Shown in pieces: positions 1-6,571 of a stretch of DNA of 20,817 nt; within the stretch, counting starts at the first letter, position 1; the number at the start of each line of letters is the position of its first letter. The notes under the pieces are model-generated. The model did no database searches, was not told the DNA's origin, and worked only from the letters and a program-made list of their open reading frames with translations. The position numbers were made by a program, and so were the translations under genes. The stretch is from a virus, in IMG/VR virus record IMGVR_UViG_3300029309_000418, positions 1 through 20,817 of that record. One strand, 5' to 3'.

Positions 1-2
1 TG

Positions 3-839
3 ATTCAGAAGATTGTTGGCACCAACATCAGGGTGGAAGAGATCAACACCACAATGATTGATGAAATCATTCAGACCTTAAAAAACCAAGGCAACAGTAA
101 TGGCACCATCAACAACAAGATGTCAGCTCTAATGGTATGCCTAAAGTATGCACACGATAGAGACTGGATACAGAACGTGCCTAAGTTTAAACGATACAAA
201 GCATCCGAAGGTAGGCTGCGTTACTTCTCACCTGAAGAGGAAGAGATGATTATCTCTACCAACAAGAGACTGGGTCAGGAAGACTTCGCTGGTTTCGTAA
301 AGATTCTCATAGACACAGGTCTGCGTACGGGCGAGCTATGCCGTGTACAATACAAGGATGTCGTGAAGGAATCAGGCAGATGGAAAATGTATGTCTGGGC
401 AAGGGGTCATGACTACAGAACCAAGAACGGTGAGATGCGTATTGTGCCTCTGTCTGACGAGGTCGTAGAAATTTTCACTAACAAATGGAATAGTCTTGAC
501 GCAAACTCTAGCCATCCTACTATAGATAATAGTATTACTTCTATTGCACACCGTAATAGTAAGATATTCAACTACACAAAATCTAATATACGCACACAAT
601 GGAACAACGTTCGTGACATACTAGGCTACATGGAGGACGAGGAGTTTGTTCCTCACCTGTGTAGACACACCTGCGCTACTCGCTTAGTGCAAGCAGGAGT
701 CCCACTACTCGCAGTCAAAGACTGGATGGGGCACAAGTCTATACAAGTCACCATGCGATACGCCAAGCTAGCTCCTGACGCTGTCTTCGATGCTCTTGAT
801 ACACTAAATAAAAAACGTAAAAACAAAACTAATGCCTGA
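3..839 (+). CDS. int: Tyrosine-family site-specific integrase, 5' end cut by window edge
   Basis: Phage integrase that would recombine attP with a host attB. The frame is open from base 3 through the GTG at 33, so the gene very probably starts outside the window and 33 is not the true start. Counting from base 33 (268 residues), the catalytic set is visible: Arg98 in TGLRTGEL, the His208-x-x-Arg211-His212 box (HLCRH), His234 in GHKS and the nucleophile Tyr243 in MRYAKL. A SAM-like core-binding domain precedes it (about residues 1-60). No catalytic residue is missing, so the enzyme looks active. Its last 8 bases overlap the next gene, and a complete tRNA-Leu lies 230 bases downstream, the usual arrangement of int and attP in integrating marine T7-like phages. 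The family assignment is firm; temperate behaviour is inferred. Confidence 0.95.
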   Translation: MQKIVGTNIRVEEINTTMIDEIIQTLKNQGNSNGTINNKMSALMVCLKYAHDRDWIQNVPKFKRYKASEGRLRYFSPEEEEMIISTNKRLGQEDFAGFVKILIDTGLRTGELCRVQYKDVVKESGRWKMYVWARGHDYRTKNGEMRIVPLSDEVVEIFTNKWNSLDANSSHPTIDNSITSIAHRNSKIFNYTKSNIRTQWNNVRDILGYMEDEEFVPHLCRHTCATRLVQAGVPLLAVKDWMGHKSIQVTMRYAKLAPDAVFDALDTLNKKRKNKTNA

Positions 840-1026
840 TAAATCAACCACACTGTTCCGTCCTGATACTGAAAAGGTTCTGGTCAGAGGACTTAACGCA
901 ATGACCAAAGCCTGTGATGCCTTGTCTACTCAGAATGACCTGCTCAATAAAGACATTGAGAAGCTCAAGAATAAAGTAGCGAGGCTACAGGAGAAAGTCT
1001 TAATCAATCAGGATGAAAAGGAATAA
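832..1026 (+). CDS. Small coiled-coil protein of unknown function
   Basis: 64-residue protein that I do not recognise. It starts inside the last codons of the integrase gene (ATG at 832, integrase stop ends at 839), so it is probably translationally coupled to it. Residues about 20-60 form a long charged helix with leucine/valine spacing typical of a coiled coil (NDLLNKDIEKL, KVARLQEKV), with no Cys, no membrane segment and no signal peptide. The ribosome binding site is weak. Position between int and the tRNA suggests an accessory of the integration region, such as an excision or regulatory partner that dimerises, but there is no visible helix-turn-helix, so this role is only positional inference. 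Confidence 0.6.
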   Translation: MPDKSTTLFRPDTEKVLVRGLNAMTKACDALSTQNDLLNKDIEKLKNKVARLQEKVLINQDEKE

Positions 1027-1069
1027 GTGACATGTGCCTATTATGTGTCTATATTGCCACCAAAAGGAT

Positions 1070-1155
1070 GGGCGTGTGGTGGAATGGTAGACACGGTAGA
1101 CTCAAAATCTACTGTCAGCAATGACTTGGAGGTTCAAGTCCTCTCACGCCTACCA
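1070..1155 (+). tRNA. tRNA-Leu (anticodon CAA), complete, with encoded CCA; likely attP core
   Basis: A full class II tRNA folds from the sequence. The acceptor stem is GGGCGTG (1070-1076) with CACGCCT (1145-1151), followed by discriminator A1152 and CCA 1153-1155. The D stem is GTG/CAC (1079-1081 with 1092-1094). The anticodon stem is GTAGA/TCTAC (1096-1100 with 1108-1112) with loop CTCAAAA and anticodon CAA at 1103-1105. The long variable arm is GTCA-GCAA-TGAC (1114-1125), and the T arm is GGAGG-TTCAAGT-CCTCT (1128-1144). It sits between int and the RNA polymerase gene. P-SSP7 and pelagiphages carry tRNA-Leu-matching attP sequences here, so the 3' half is the probable recombination core. 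Because the whole tRNA is present, it may also be a functional phage tRNA. Confidence 0.93.
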
Positions 1156-1255
1156 CTACATCGGATTCAAAATCCGTTGCATAATTAAATATCCGTGACA
1201 AATCCGTAGGGATTACTTTCAATTTTCTAACTACACCTTCATAACTAACACTACC
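1156..1255 (+). promoter_or_regulatory. Leader upstream of the phage RNA polymerase gene
   Basis: The 100 bases between the tRNA and the RNA polymerase ATG form one of only two sizeable gene-free gaps in the window. It is AT-rich, includes the heptamer cluster, and ends without a clear Shine-Dalgarno sequence before the ATG at 1256. An early host-type promoter could lie here, but no convincing -35/-10 pair is visible: GTGACA at 1195 with TTCAAT at 1218 is poor. Confidence 0.3.
1161..1207 (+). repeat. Cluster of ATCCGT heptamers: candidate integrase arm or regulator sites
   Basis: Just downstream of the tRNA there are three direct copies of (A/T)ATCCGT: 1171-1177, 1190-1196 and 1201-1207. The first is also half of a perfect inverted repeat, CGGATT-CAA-AATCCG (1162-1176). 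Tyrosine integrases of phages use short repeated arm-type sites flanking the core, and the position fits. An operator controlling the RNA polymerase gene downstream is the main alternative. The repeats are seen directly; the role is inference. Confidence 0.45.
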
Positions 1256-3673
1256 ATGCAGTCAATTCGTGAGACGTTTCCGTCCCAAAATCGTCCGATT
1301 GAGAACGATATGCTCGAAGGTGGTGTAAACCGTTTTCGATCTAAGATTGATTCAAGTAGACGAAGGGAGAGCGAATGCGAAACACCGTATGGTCAGCGTC
1401 TATTGAAGGCAGCACTTCCTCCTTTGGTCGAAGGTCTGGAACAATGGGAGAAGCAACAAGAGAAAGCACCCATATCAGGCAATGCTTATTATAAGCTCCA
1501 AGAGATTCCGACTAAGACCGCTGCCTTCATAGCTCTCAAATCTATATTAGATAGTATTACACAGAAGCGCACACTAGCATCTGCAGCTGTACGTGTAGGT
1601 GCATTGATCGAAGATGAGATAAGGTTCTCTCACTTCAGTAGTCATCCACAATGGCAAGGCATACTGCAAGGAGCCAAGCGTAGAGAGAGCTACCGCAAGA
1701 AACGATACTACCTGATTAAGTCTGAGAAGGGCGAAGCTGCAAAGGGCGAAACGGATGAGTGGGATCGTTGGGGTACACGCATCAAGCTTCACGTAGGCAC
1801 CGTGTTGATTGATACGATCAGGGTTACGACAGGTCTGATTGATTACGTCATGATACAGACAGGCAAGCGAGGACCTGCTAGATTTGTTACCGCATCAGAC
1901 AAGACAACGGAATGGATCGAAGACATGATGAAGGACAATGAATTGTTATGTCCTTTCTGGATGCCGTTGTTAGATTTTCCAAAGCAGTGGACAGACAAGT
2001 GGTCTGGTGGATACGAGATCGAGTCTGGTCTACCACCCTTACCGTTTATTAAGACACGAGACAAAGCGTTTCTCCGCGAAAACACAGAGAAGATGACTGA
2101 CGTTATGAACGCAGTTAATCTTTTACAGAATACACCTTGGCAGATTAACCAACGAGTTCTCAATGTATTACATGAGACTTGGGAACAGGGCATAGATGTA
2201 GATGGTATTCCCAGACGGGAAGACGAAGAGCTACCACCCTACCCATCAGATGATTGTGATCCAATAGAGAAGAAGATGTGGAAGCGTAGGGCAGCAGCAG
2301 TCTACGATCACAATGCAGCCACAAAGAGTAGACGACTCCTTATACTCAATACCCAGTGGCTGGCTAATAAGTACGTAGATAAAAAGTTCTACCTTCCACA
2401 CCAGACAGACTTCAGGGGTAGGTGCTATGCTGTTCCTGCGTATGTCAATCACATGGGAGCTGACTTTCAAAAGAGCCTACTAACTTTTGCTAGAGGTGAA
2501 AAGATTAAAGACGATAATGATGTTGAGTGGTTAGCTATACATGGTGCCAACTGCTATGGCATTAAAGGAACATTCACTCAACGCATTGATTGGGTAGAGG
2601 AGAACCGTCACAATATATTTAAGATAGCTAAAGACCCAATGGCTTACGTTGATTTGTGGCGAGAGTGTGATGAACCATTTCAGTTCCTTGCATTCTGTTT
2701 CGAGTGGGCAGACTACATGGCTACAGGTGTTGGGTTCATGACCCACTTACCTTGTGGTATGGATGCAAGTAACAACGGGCTTCAGTTGCTGGGCGTTCTT
2801 ACACGTGATGAACCTTCTTGCATAGCGACGAACGTTGCACCGAGTAACTACCCACAAGACATCTACGGTATTGTGGCTAACAAAACTATTGAGTTTCTAA
2901 AACAAGATGGAGACTCAGACTATGCTGACAAGTGGTTAGCATACGGAGTAGACAGGTCAGCTTGTAAGAGACCCACCATGACACAGAGCTACGGCTCTAC
3001 CCTATACTCATGCAGACAATACATCAGCGATTGGTATGATGAGACATCACGCAAGAAGGATCAGCTTCCATTCGATGAGACAGATAAGTTCCAAGCTACC
3101 TCGTATCTAGCTGGTAAAGTATGGCAAGGTATCAATGATGTTGTTGGTAAACCAAGAGAAGCAATGGCTTGGTTACAATCTACAGCACGTATCTTAGCAG
3201 ATAAAGGCAAACCTTTTTACTGGGTATCGCCAAGCGGTTTCCCTTGTCACCAGTCTTACATGAAGTGGGAGACAAAATCTATTAAGACTAAACTAGGTGA
3301 TAAGATTATGCGTGTTCGTTTTCGTGAGGACACAGACAAGCTATGTGCAAAGCGACAATCACAAGGTGCATCCCCTAACTACATACACTCACTAGATGCT
3401 AGCATATTACACACTACCGTAAACCAATCGGCTACTAATTTTAATGTCAGAGATTTTGCAATGGTGCATGACTCGATGGCAACACACACAACTAAGAGCC
3501 ACGAACTAGCTGCAACTATTCGTGATGTGTTTGTAAAACAATTTACACCTGACTTGCTTCAAGAGTTGAAAGACTCTTTGGAGGATGAACACGGAGTAAG
3601 CCTTGATCCTCTTCCAGTGAAGGGATCATTCAACATAAACAACATATACAAATCGGAGTACATATTCTCATGA
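1256..3673 (+). CDS. Single-subunit T7-type DNA-dependent RNA polymerase (gp1 homologue)
   Basis: 805-residue phage RNA polymerase, somewhat shorter than T7 gp1 (883), which would transcribe the replication and morphogenesis genes from phage-specific promoters. The palm signatures are all present: DFRGRCYAV (T7 DWRGRVYAV), motif A with catalytic Asp503 in GMDASNNG, motif B with Lys571 and Tyr579 in KRPTMTQSYG (T7 Lys631 and Tyr639), and motif C with Asp739 in MVHDSMATH (T7 Asp812). The N-terminal part (about 1-300) is divergent and carries the promoter-recognition regions in T7. The 3' end overlaps the SSB start by ATGA. The start at 1256 is the first ATG after the tRNA spacer, though its ribosome binding site is weak. 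The enzyme appears complete and active. Confidence 0.97.
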   Translation: MQSIRETFPSQNRPIENDMLEGGVNRFRSKIDSSRRRESECETPYGQRLLKAALPPLVEGLEQWEKQQEKAPISGNAYYKLQEIPTKTAAFIALKSILDSITQKRTLASAAVRVGALIEDEIRFSHFSSHPQWQGILQGAKRRESYRKKRYYLIKSEKGEAAKGETDEWDRWGTRIKLHVGTVLIDTIRVTTGLIDYVMIQTGKRGPARFVTASDKTTEWIEDMMKDNELLCPFWMPLLDFPKQWTDKWSGGYEIESGLPPLPFIKTRDKAFLRENTEKMTDVMNAVNLLQNTPWQINQRVLNVLHETWEQGIDVDGIPRREDEELPPYPSDDCDPIEKKMWKRRAAAVYDHNAATKSRRLLILNTQWLANKYVDKKFYLPHQTDFRGRCYAVPAYVNHMGADFQKSLLTFARGEKIKDDNDVEWLAIHGANCYGIKGTFTQRIDWVEENRHNIFKIAKDPMAYVDLWRECDEPFQFLAFCFEWADYMATGVGFMTHLPCGMDASNNGLQLLGVLTRDEPSCIATNVAPSNYPQDIYGIVANKTIEFLKQDGDSDYADKWLAYGVDRSACKRPTMTQSYGSTLYSCRQYISDWYDETSRKKDQLPFDETDKFQATSYLAGKVWQGINDVVGKPREAMAWLQSTARILADKGKPFYWVSPSGFPCHQSYMKWETKSIKTKLGDKIMRVRFREDTDKLCAKRQSQGASPNYIHSLDASILHTTVNQSATNFNVRDFAMVHDSMATHTTKSHELAATIRDVFVKQFTPDLLQELKDSLEDEHGVSLDPLPVKGSFNINNIYKSEYIFS

Positions 3674-4254
3674 GTGAAGTAATAACAACAATGGTGGGTA
3701 CAGCACGTTACCCACACGTAAACAAACCGAACACTACGTTCGATCCTGATGGCGCATACTCTTGTGACATCATAGTAACGGAAGCAGAAGCCAAAGAGTT
3801 TGCTGCTAAGATAGAAACAATCCGCAGTGAAGCCCATGACATGGAGGAGCGCAAGACAGGTAAGAAGATTCGCCTGTGCAAAGAGTTCCCTGTTAAGGAA
3901 ACCGAAGATGGTCAGTGGATTATTCGCAGTAAACAAAAAGCGAAGGGTAAGAACTCTCGCACTGGAGAAGTGTATGAGTTCAACATCAAACTCTTTGATG
4001 CACAAGGTAAAGCTTGTGACGTTGAAGTTGGTGGTGGTTCTAAAGTGAAGATGGCACTCAAGCCATACACTTGGTATAGCCCTAGCCTTGGGTTCGGTGT
4101 AAGCTTGCAACTTAAAGCGTTGCAAATCATCGAGCTTGTGGCACCTAGCGCATCAGGCGCAGGAGCTACTGCCTTTGGATTTACATCTGAAGAAGAAGGC
4201 TTCTCAAGCGGAGGCGAGTCTCTAGAATCTGTGGTAGCAGATGGGGACTTTTAG
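3670..4254 (+). CDS. Single-stranded DNA-binding protein (T7 gp2.5-like)
   Basis: 194-residue protein in the gp2.5 position between RNA polymerase and endonuclease I. It would coat ssDNA at the replication fork, promote annealing and recruit the polymerase and helicase. The N-terminal two thirds look like an OB-fold beta protein with many basic and aromatic residues (YPHVNKPNT, KPYTWYSPSLGFGVSLQL). The last 30 residues are a Gly/Ser/Glu-rich acidic tail ending in ADGDF, with the terminal Phe known to be important in T7 gp2.5. It starts within the RNA polymerase stop (ATGA overlap) and its own end overlaps the next gene by 14 bases, so it is part of a coupled operon. The call rests on synteny, length and the tail; overall sequence identity to T7 appears low. 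Confidence 0.88.
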   Translation: MSEVITTMVGTARYPHVNKPNTTFDPDGAYSCDIIVTEAEAKEFAAKIETIRSEAHDMEERKTGKKIRLCKEFPVKETEDGQWIIRSKQKAKGKNSRTGEVYEFNIKLFDAQGKACDVEVGGGSKVKMALKPYTWYSPSLGFGVSLQLKALQIIELVAPSASGAGATAFGFTSEEEGFSSGGESLESVVADGDF

Positions 4255-4606
4255 GTCAGGCTTTGAACAACGTGTGGCATCCTCTCTTACAAGGGAGGGT
4301 GTCCACTACGCCTACGAGACAGATAGAATATCTTTCGTAGAGCCTGAGAAGAAACGCAGGTACACGCCTGACTTCTTTTTAGATAACGGAGTCATCCTTG
4401 AAGTTAAGGGTAGACTAACTACAGCTGATCGTAAGAAGCATGAGTGGATCAAAAAGCAGCATCCTGACATAGACCTGCGATTTGTGTTCCAAAGACCGCA
4501 AGGTAAAATCTACAAGGGGAGTAAGACAAGCTACGCTGATTGGGCTGACAAACATAACATACTTTGGTGCAAAGGACCAAGCATACCAGAAGAATGGACA
4601 CACTAA
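4241..4606 (+). CDS. Endonuclease I, Holliday-junction resolvase (T7 gp3 homologue)
   Basis: 121 residues (T7 gp3 has 149; the N- and C-terminal extensions are shorter). T7 gp3 cuts branched DNA and helps degrade host DNA for nucleotide supply. The active site matches T7 residue for residue: Glu9 in FRSGFEQR (T7 Glu20), Asp44 in YTPDFFL (T7 Asp55), and Glu54-Val-Lys56 in ILEVKGR (T7 Glu65 and Lys67). The downstream strand YKGSKTSYADW also aligns with T7 YKGSPTSYGEF. Its start lies in the last codons of the SSB gene and its stop lies within the primase-helicase start. It probably acts as a swapped-domain dimer as in T7. Confidence 0.95.
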   Translation: MGTFRSGFEQRVASSLTREGVHYAYETDRISFVEPEKKRRYTPDFFLDNGVILEVKGRLTTADRKKHEWIKKQHPDIDLRFVFQRPQGKIYKGSKTSYADWADKHNILWCKGPSIPEEWTH

Positions 4607-6225
4607 AAACAATCAACACACACACGAATTGTCCTGACTGTGGGAGCAGCGATGCTCTATGCGAAAACGAGGATGGCAGCACTAAATGTTTCAGCTGCGG
4701 AATATTTAAACCAAGCAACACACAACATAAACCAACAACACACATAAATAATATGACACCAGTTCAAGGAGATTACCAAGATTTAGTAAAGCGAAACATA
4801 CCACAATCAATTTGTCAGAAGTATGGCTACACAGTTGGTGATCACAGATCGAAGCGTTGTCAGATAGCTAACTACAGAGACAGCTCAGGTAAGCTGGTAG
4901 GGCAGAAGCTACGGTATCCAGATAAATCTTTTGAGACGGTTGGCACTGTGCGTACCCTGTTCGGTATGCACTTGTTCGGTAAAGGTAAGCGCATCACTAT
5001 TACAGAGGGAGAGATAGATGCGATGAGCGTGTCCTCTGCATTCAATGGTAAGTGGGCAGTAGTCAGTGTGCCATCAGGAGCGCAGTCAGCTATGTCTTCA
5101 ATCAAGCACAACCTAGAGTATCTAAATAACTTTGATGAGATTGTTCTCATGTTTGATATGGATGAGGTTGGTGTTGCAGCAGCTAGAAAATGTGCAGCGG
5201 TGCTGCCTGTCGGCAAGGCATTCATTGCTAACCTACCAGCCAAAGACCCTAACGAATTGTTGATGGAGAATAGAAGTAGCGAAATCATCCAGTCGTTCTG
5301 GGACGCTACTCAGTACAGACCAGACGGTATCATAGCAGGTGAGGACATGTGGGACATAGTCAGTAAGACTGAGATAGTTGATAGCTCTGACTACCCATAC
5401 GAAGGGATGAACAAGATAACAAGAGGGCTACGTGTGGGAGAGATAGTTTGCTTTGCAGCTGGTAGTGGCGTAGGCAAGTCAGCCGTGTGCCGTGAGATTG
5501 CTTACCACCTTATTAAGAACAACGAGAAGGTTGGATACATAGCACTAGAAGAAAGTATCAAGCGTTCGGCTCAAGGCATCATGGGGTTAGCCATTAATAA
5601 GACACTGCACCTTGGCACTGAGGTGGAGGAAGAAGAACTAAGGAAGGCATTTGATGCTACGGTAGGAAGCGGAAACTTTGTTACCTATGACCACTGGGGT
5701 TCTATTGAATCAGACAATCTTATCAATCGTATTCGTTACATGAACAGAGGTCTTGGATGCAAGTGGATATTCTTAGACCACGTATCAATATGTGTCAGCG
5801 GTCAAGAAGGTGACGAGCGTAAGATGCTTGACATATTGATGACAAAGTTACGGTCACTTGTTGAAGAGATAGGTGTGGGTATGATTCTTGTATCACACTT
5901 GAAGAGACCAGAGGGCAGAGGATTTGAAGAAGGAAGAGAGACAACTCTAGGACACCTTCGAGGTTCAGCAGGATTAGGACAACTGAGTGACATGGTCATT
6001 GGCTTAGAAAGAAATCAGCAGGACGAGGAAGTTAAGAACCAGACAACAGTCCGTGTTCTTAAAAACAGATTTAGCGGAGAGACAGGCGTAGCTTGCACTC
6101 TTGAATACAACAAACACACAGGAAGAATACATGAACAAAACACATACTTCAGTGCTGATGATACTCAGCCTACTACTGATAACAACACACGCCAGCCAGA
6201 GGGAAATATCGATGAACCATTCTAG
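4594..6225 (+). CDS. Bifunctional DNA primase-helicase (T7 gp4 homologue)
   Basis: 543 residues from the ATG at 4594; the frame can be opened further to a TTG at 4564, but that has no ribosome binding site and T7 gp4 likewise begins close to its zinc site. Primase part: zinc-binding Cys13, Cys16, Cys32 and Cys35 (CPDC, CFSC), then a TOPRIM domain with Glu138 (TEGEIDAMS) and Asp188/Asp190 (FDMDEVG). Helicase part: RecA-like DnaB-type fold with Walker A at 290-296 (GSGVGKS, Lys295) and a Walker B-like IFLDH strand. The C-terminus is acidic and ends NIDEPF; in T7 the acidic tail with terminal Phe binds gp5. It overlaps the endonuclease by 13 bases, and its last 95 bases also encode the start of the lysin. 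Confidence 0.96.
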   Translation: MDTLKTINTHTNCPDCGSSDALCENEDGSTKCFSCGIFKPSNTQHKPTTHINNMTPVQGDYQDLVKRNIPQSICQKYGYTVGDHRSKRCQIANYRDSSGKLVGQKLRYPDKSFETVGTVRTLFGMHLFGKGKRITITEGEIDAMSVSSAFNGKWAVVSVPSGAQSAMSSIKHNLEYLNNFDEIVLMFDMDEVGVAAARKCAAVLPVGKAFIANLPAKDPNELLMENRSSEIIQSFWDATQYRPDGIIAGEDMWDIVSKTEIVDSSDYPYEGMNKITRGLRVGEIVCFAAGSGVGKSAVCREIAYHLIKNNEKVGYIALEESIKRSAQGIMGLAINKTLHLGTEVEEEELRKAFDATVGSGNFVTYDHWGSIESDNLINRIRYMNRGLGCKWIFLDHVSICVSGQEGDERKMLDILMTKLRSLVEEIGVGMILVSHLKRPEGRGFEEGRETTLGHLRGSAGLGQLSDMVIGLERNQQDEEVKNQTTVRVLKNRFSGETGVACTLEYNKHTGRIHEQNTYFSADDTQPTTDNNTRQPEGNIDEPF

Positions 6226-6571
6226 ACCAACAGAGACTGAGATAGGTTTACTTCTCTCTGCTATCATGAAGGTAGAGACAGGTGGAGAACCTAACCCAAC
6301 CTATGCTGTAGGAAGATACCAAGAGATTGGTCCATTCCAAATTACATACAACTACTTCCTAGACTCAGGTATCAAAGGCACATGGACATACAACTGTCTG
6401 TATGTTGATCGTTCAATCAAAGTCATGCGAGCTTACTGGAACAGGTATGCCAAGCTGCACACATTAGAAGAGTATGCACGTCTACACAATGGAGGACCCA
6501 ACGGTATGTCTAATAGAAACACACTAGAGTATTGGCACAAAGTTAAAGCAGAGATGGAGGCAGGATTATGA
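6131..6571 (+). CDS. Lysozyme-like lysin (SLT-type fold) with N-terminal signal peptide; nested start
   Basis: 146 residues from ATG 6131, preceded by AGGAAG with about 5 bases spacing. Residues 1-21 look like a Sec signal peptide: MNKTHT, a hydrophobic run (SVLMILSLLLITT) and a THA cleavage site. The remaining domain resembles a transglycosylase/lysozyme of the SLT type: candidate catalytic Glu49 (KVETGGEP), a GPFQIT strand (67-72) and an ARLHNGGPNG motif (116-125) like the family's YN-GP motif. The first 95 bases overlap the end of the primase-helicase. An in-frame ATG at 6212 (residue 28) has a better ribosome binding site, GAGGGA at 6199-6204 with 7 bases spacing, and would give a cytoplasmic form of 119 residues. 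T7 has its amidase-lysozyme gp3.5 one gene earlier; this is an unrelated enzyme class in a similar place. The start and exact bond cleaved are uncertain. Confidence 0.75.
   Translation: MNKTHTSVLMILSLLLITTHASQREISMNHSRPTETEIGLLLSAIMKVETGGEPNPTYAVGRYQEIGPFQITYNYFLDSGIKGTWTYNCLYVDRSIKVMRAYWNRYAKLHTLEEYARLHNGGPNGMSNRNTLEYWHKVKAEMEAGL

Noticed and set aside
33-35. GTG at 33 as the integrase start
   Set aside because: The frame continues upstream without stop to the window edge and the N-terminal domain would be truncated, so the gene most likely begins outside.
1195-1223. Possible sigma70 promoter upstream of RNA polymerase (GTGACA ... TTCAAT)
   Set aside because: Both hexamers match the consensus poorly; not enough to claim a promoter.
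1070-1255. A prophage-host junction at the tRNA
   Set aside because: Phage genes lie on both sides (integrase before, RNA polymerase after), so this is the phage's own attachment region, not attL or attR.
3559-4125. Long minus-strand frame of 188 codons opposite the end of RNA polymerase and the SSB gene
   Set aside because: It lies opposite two well supported genes, is rich in Cys, Phe and Leu from antisense translation, and has no recognisable motif or spacing.
4564-4593. Upstream TTG start for the primase-helicase
   Set aside because: TTG without a ribosome binding site; ATG 4594 places the zinc cysteines near the N-terminus as in T7 gp4.
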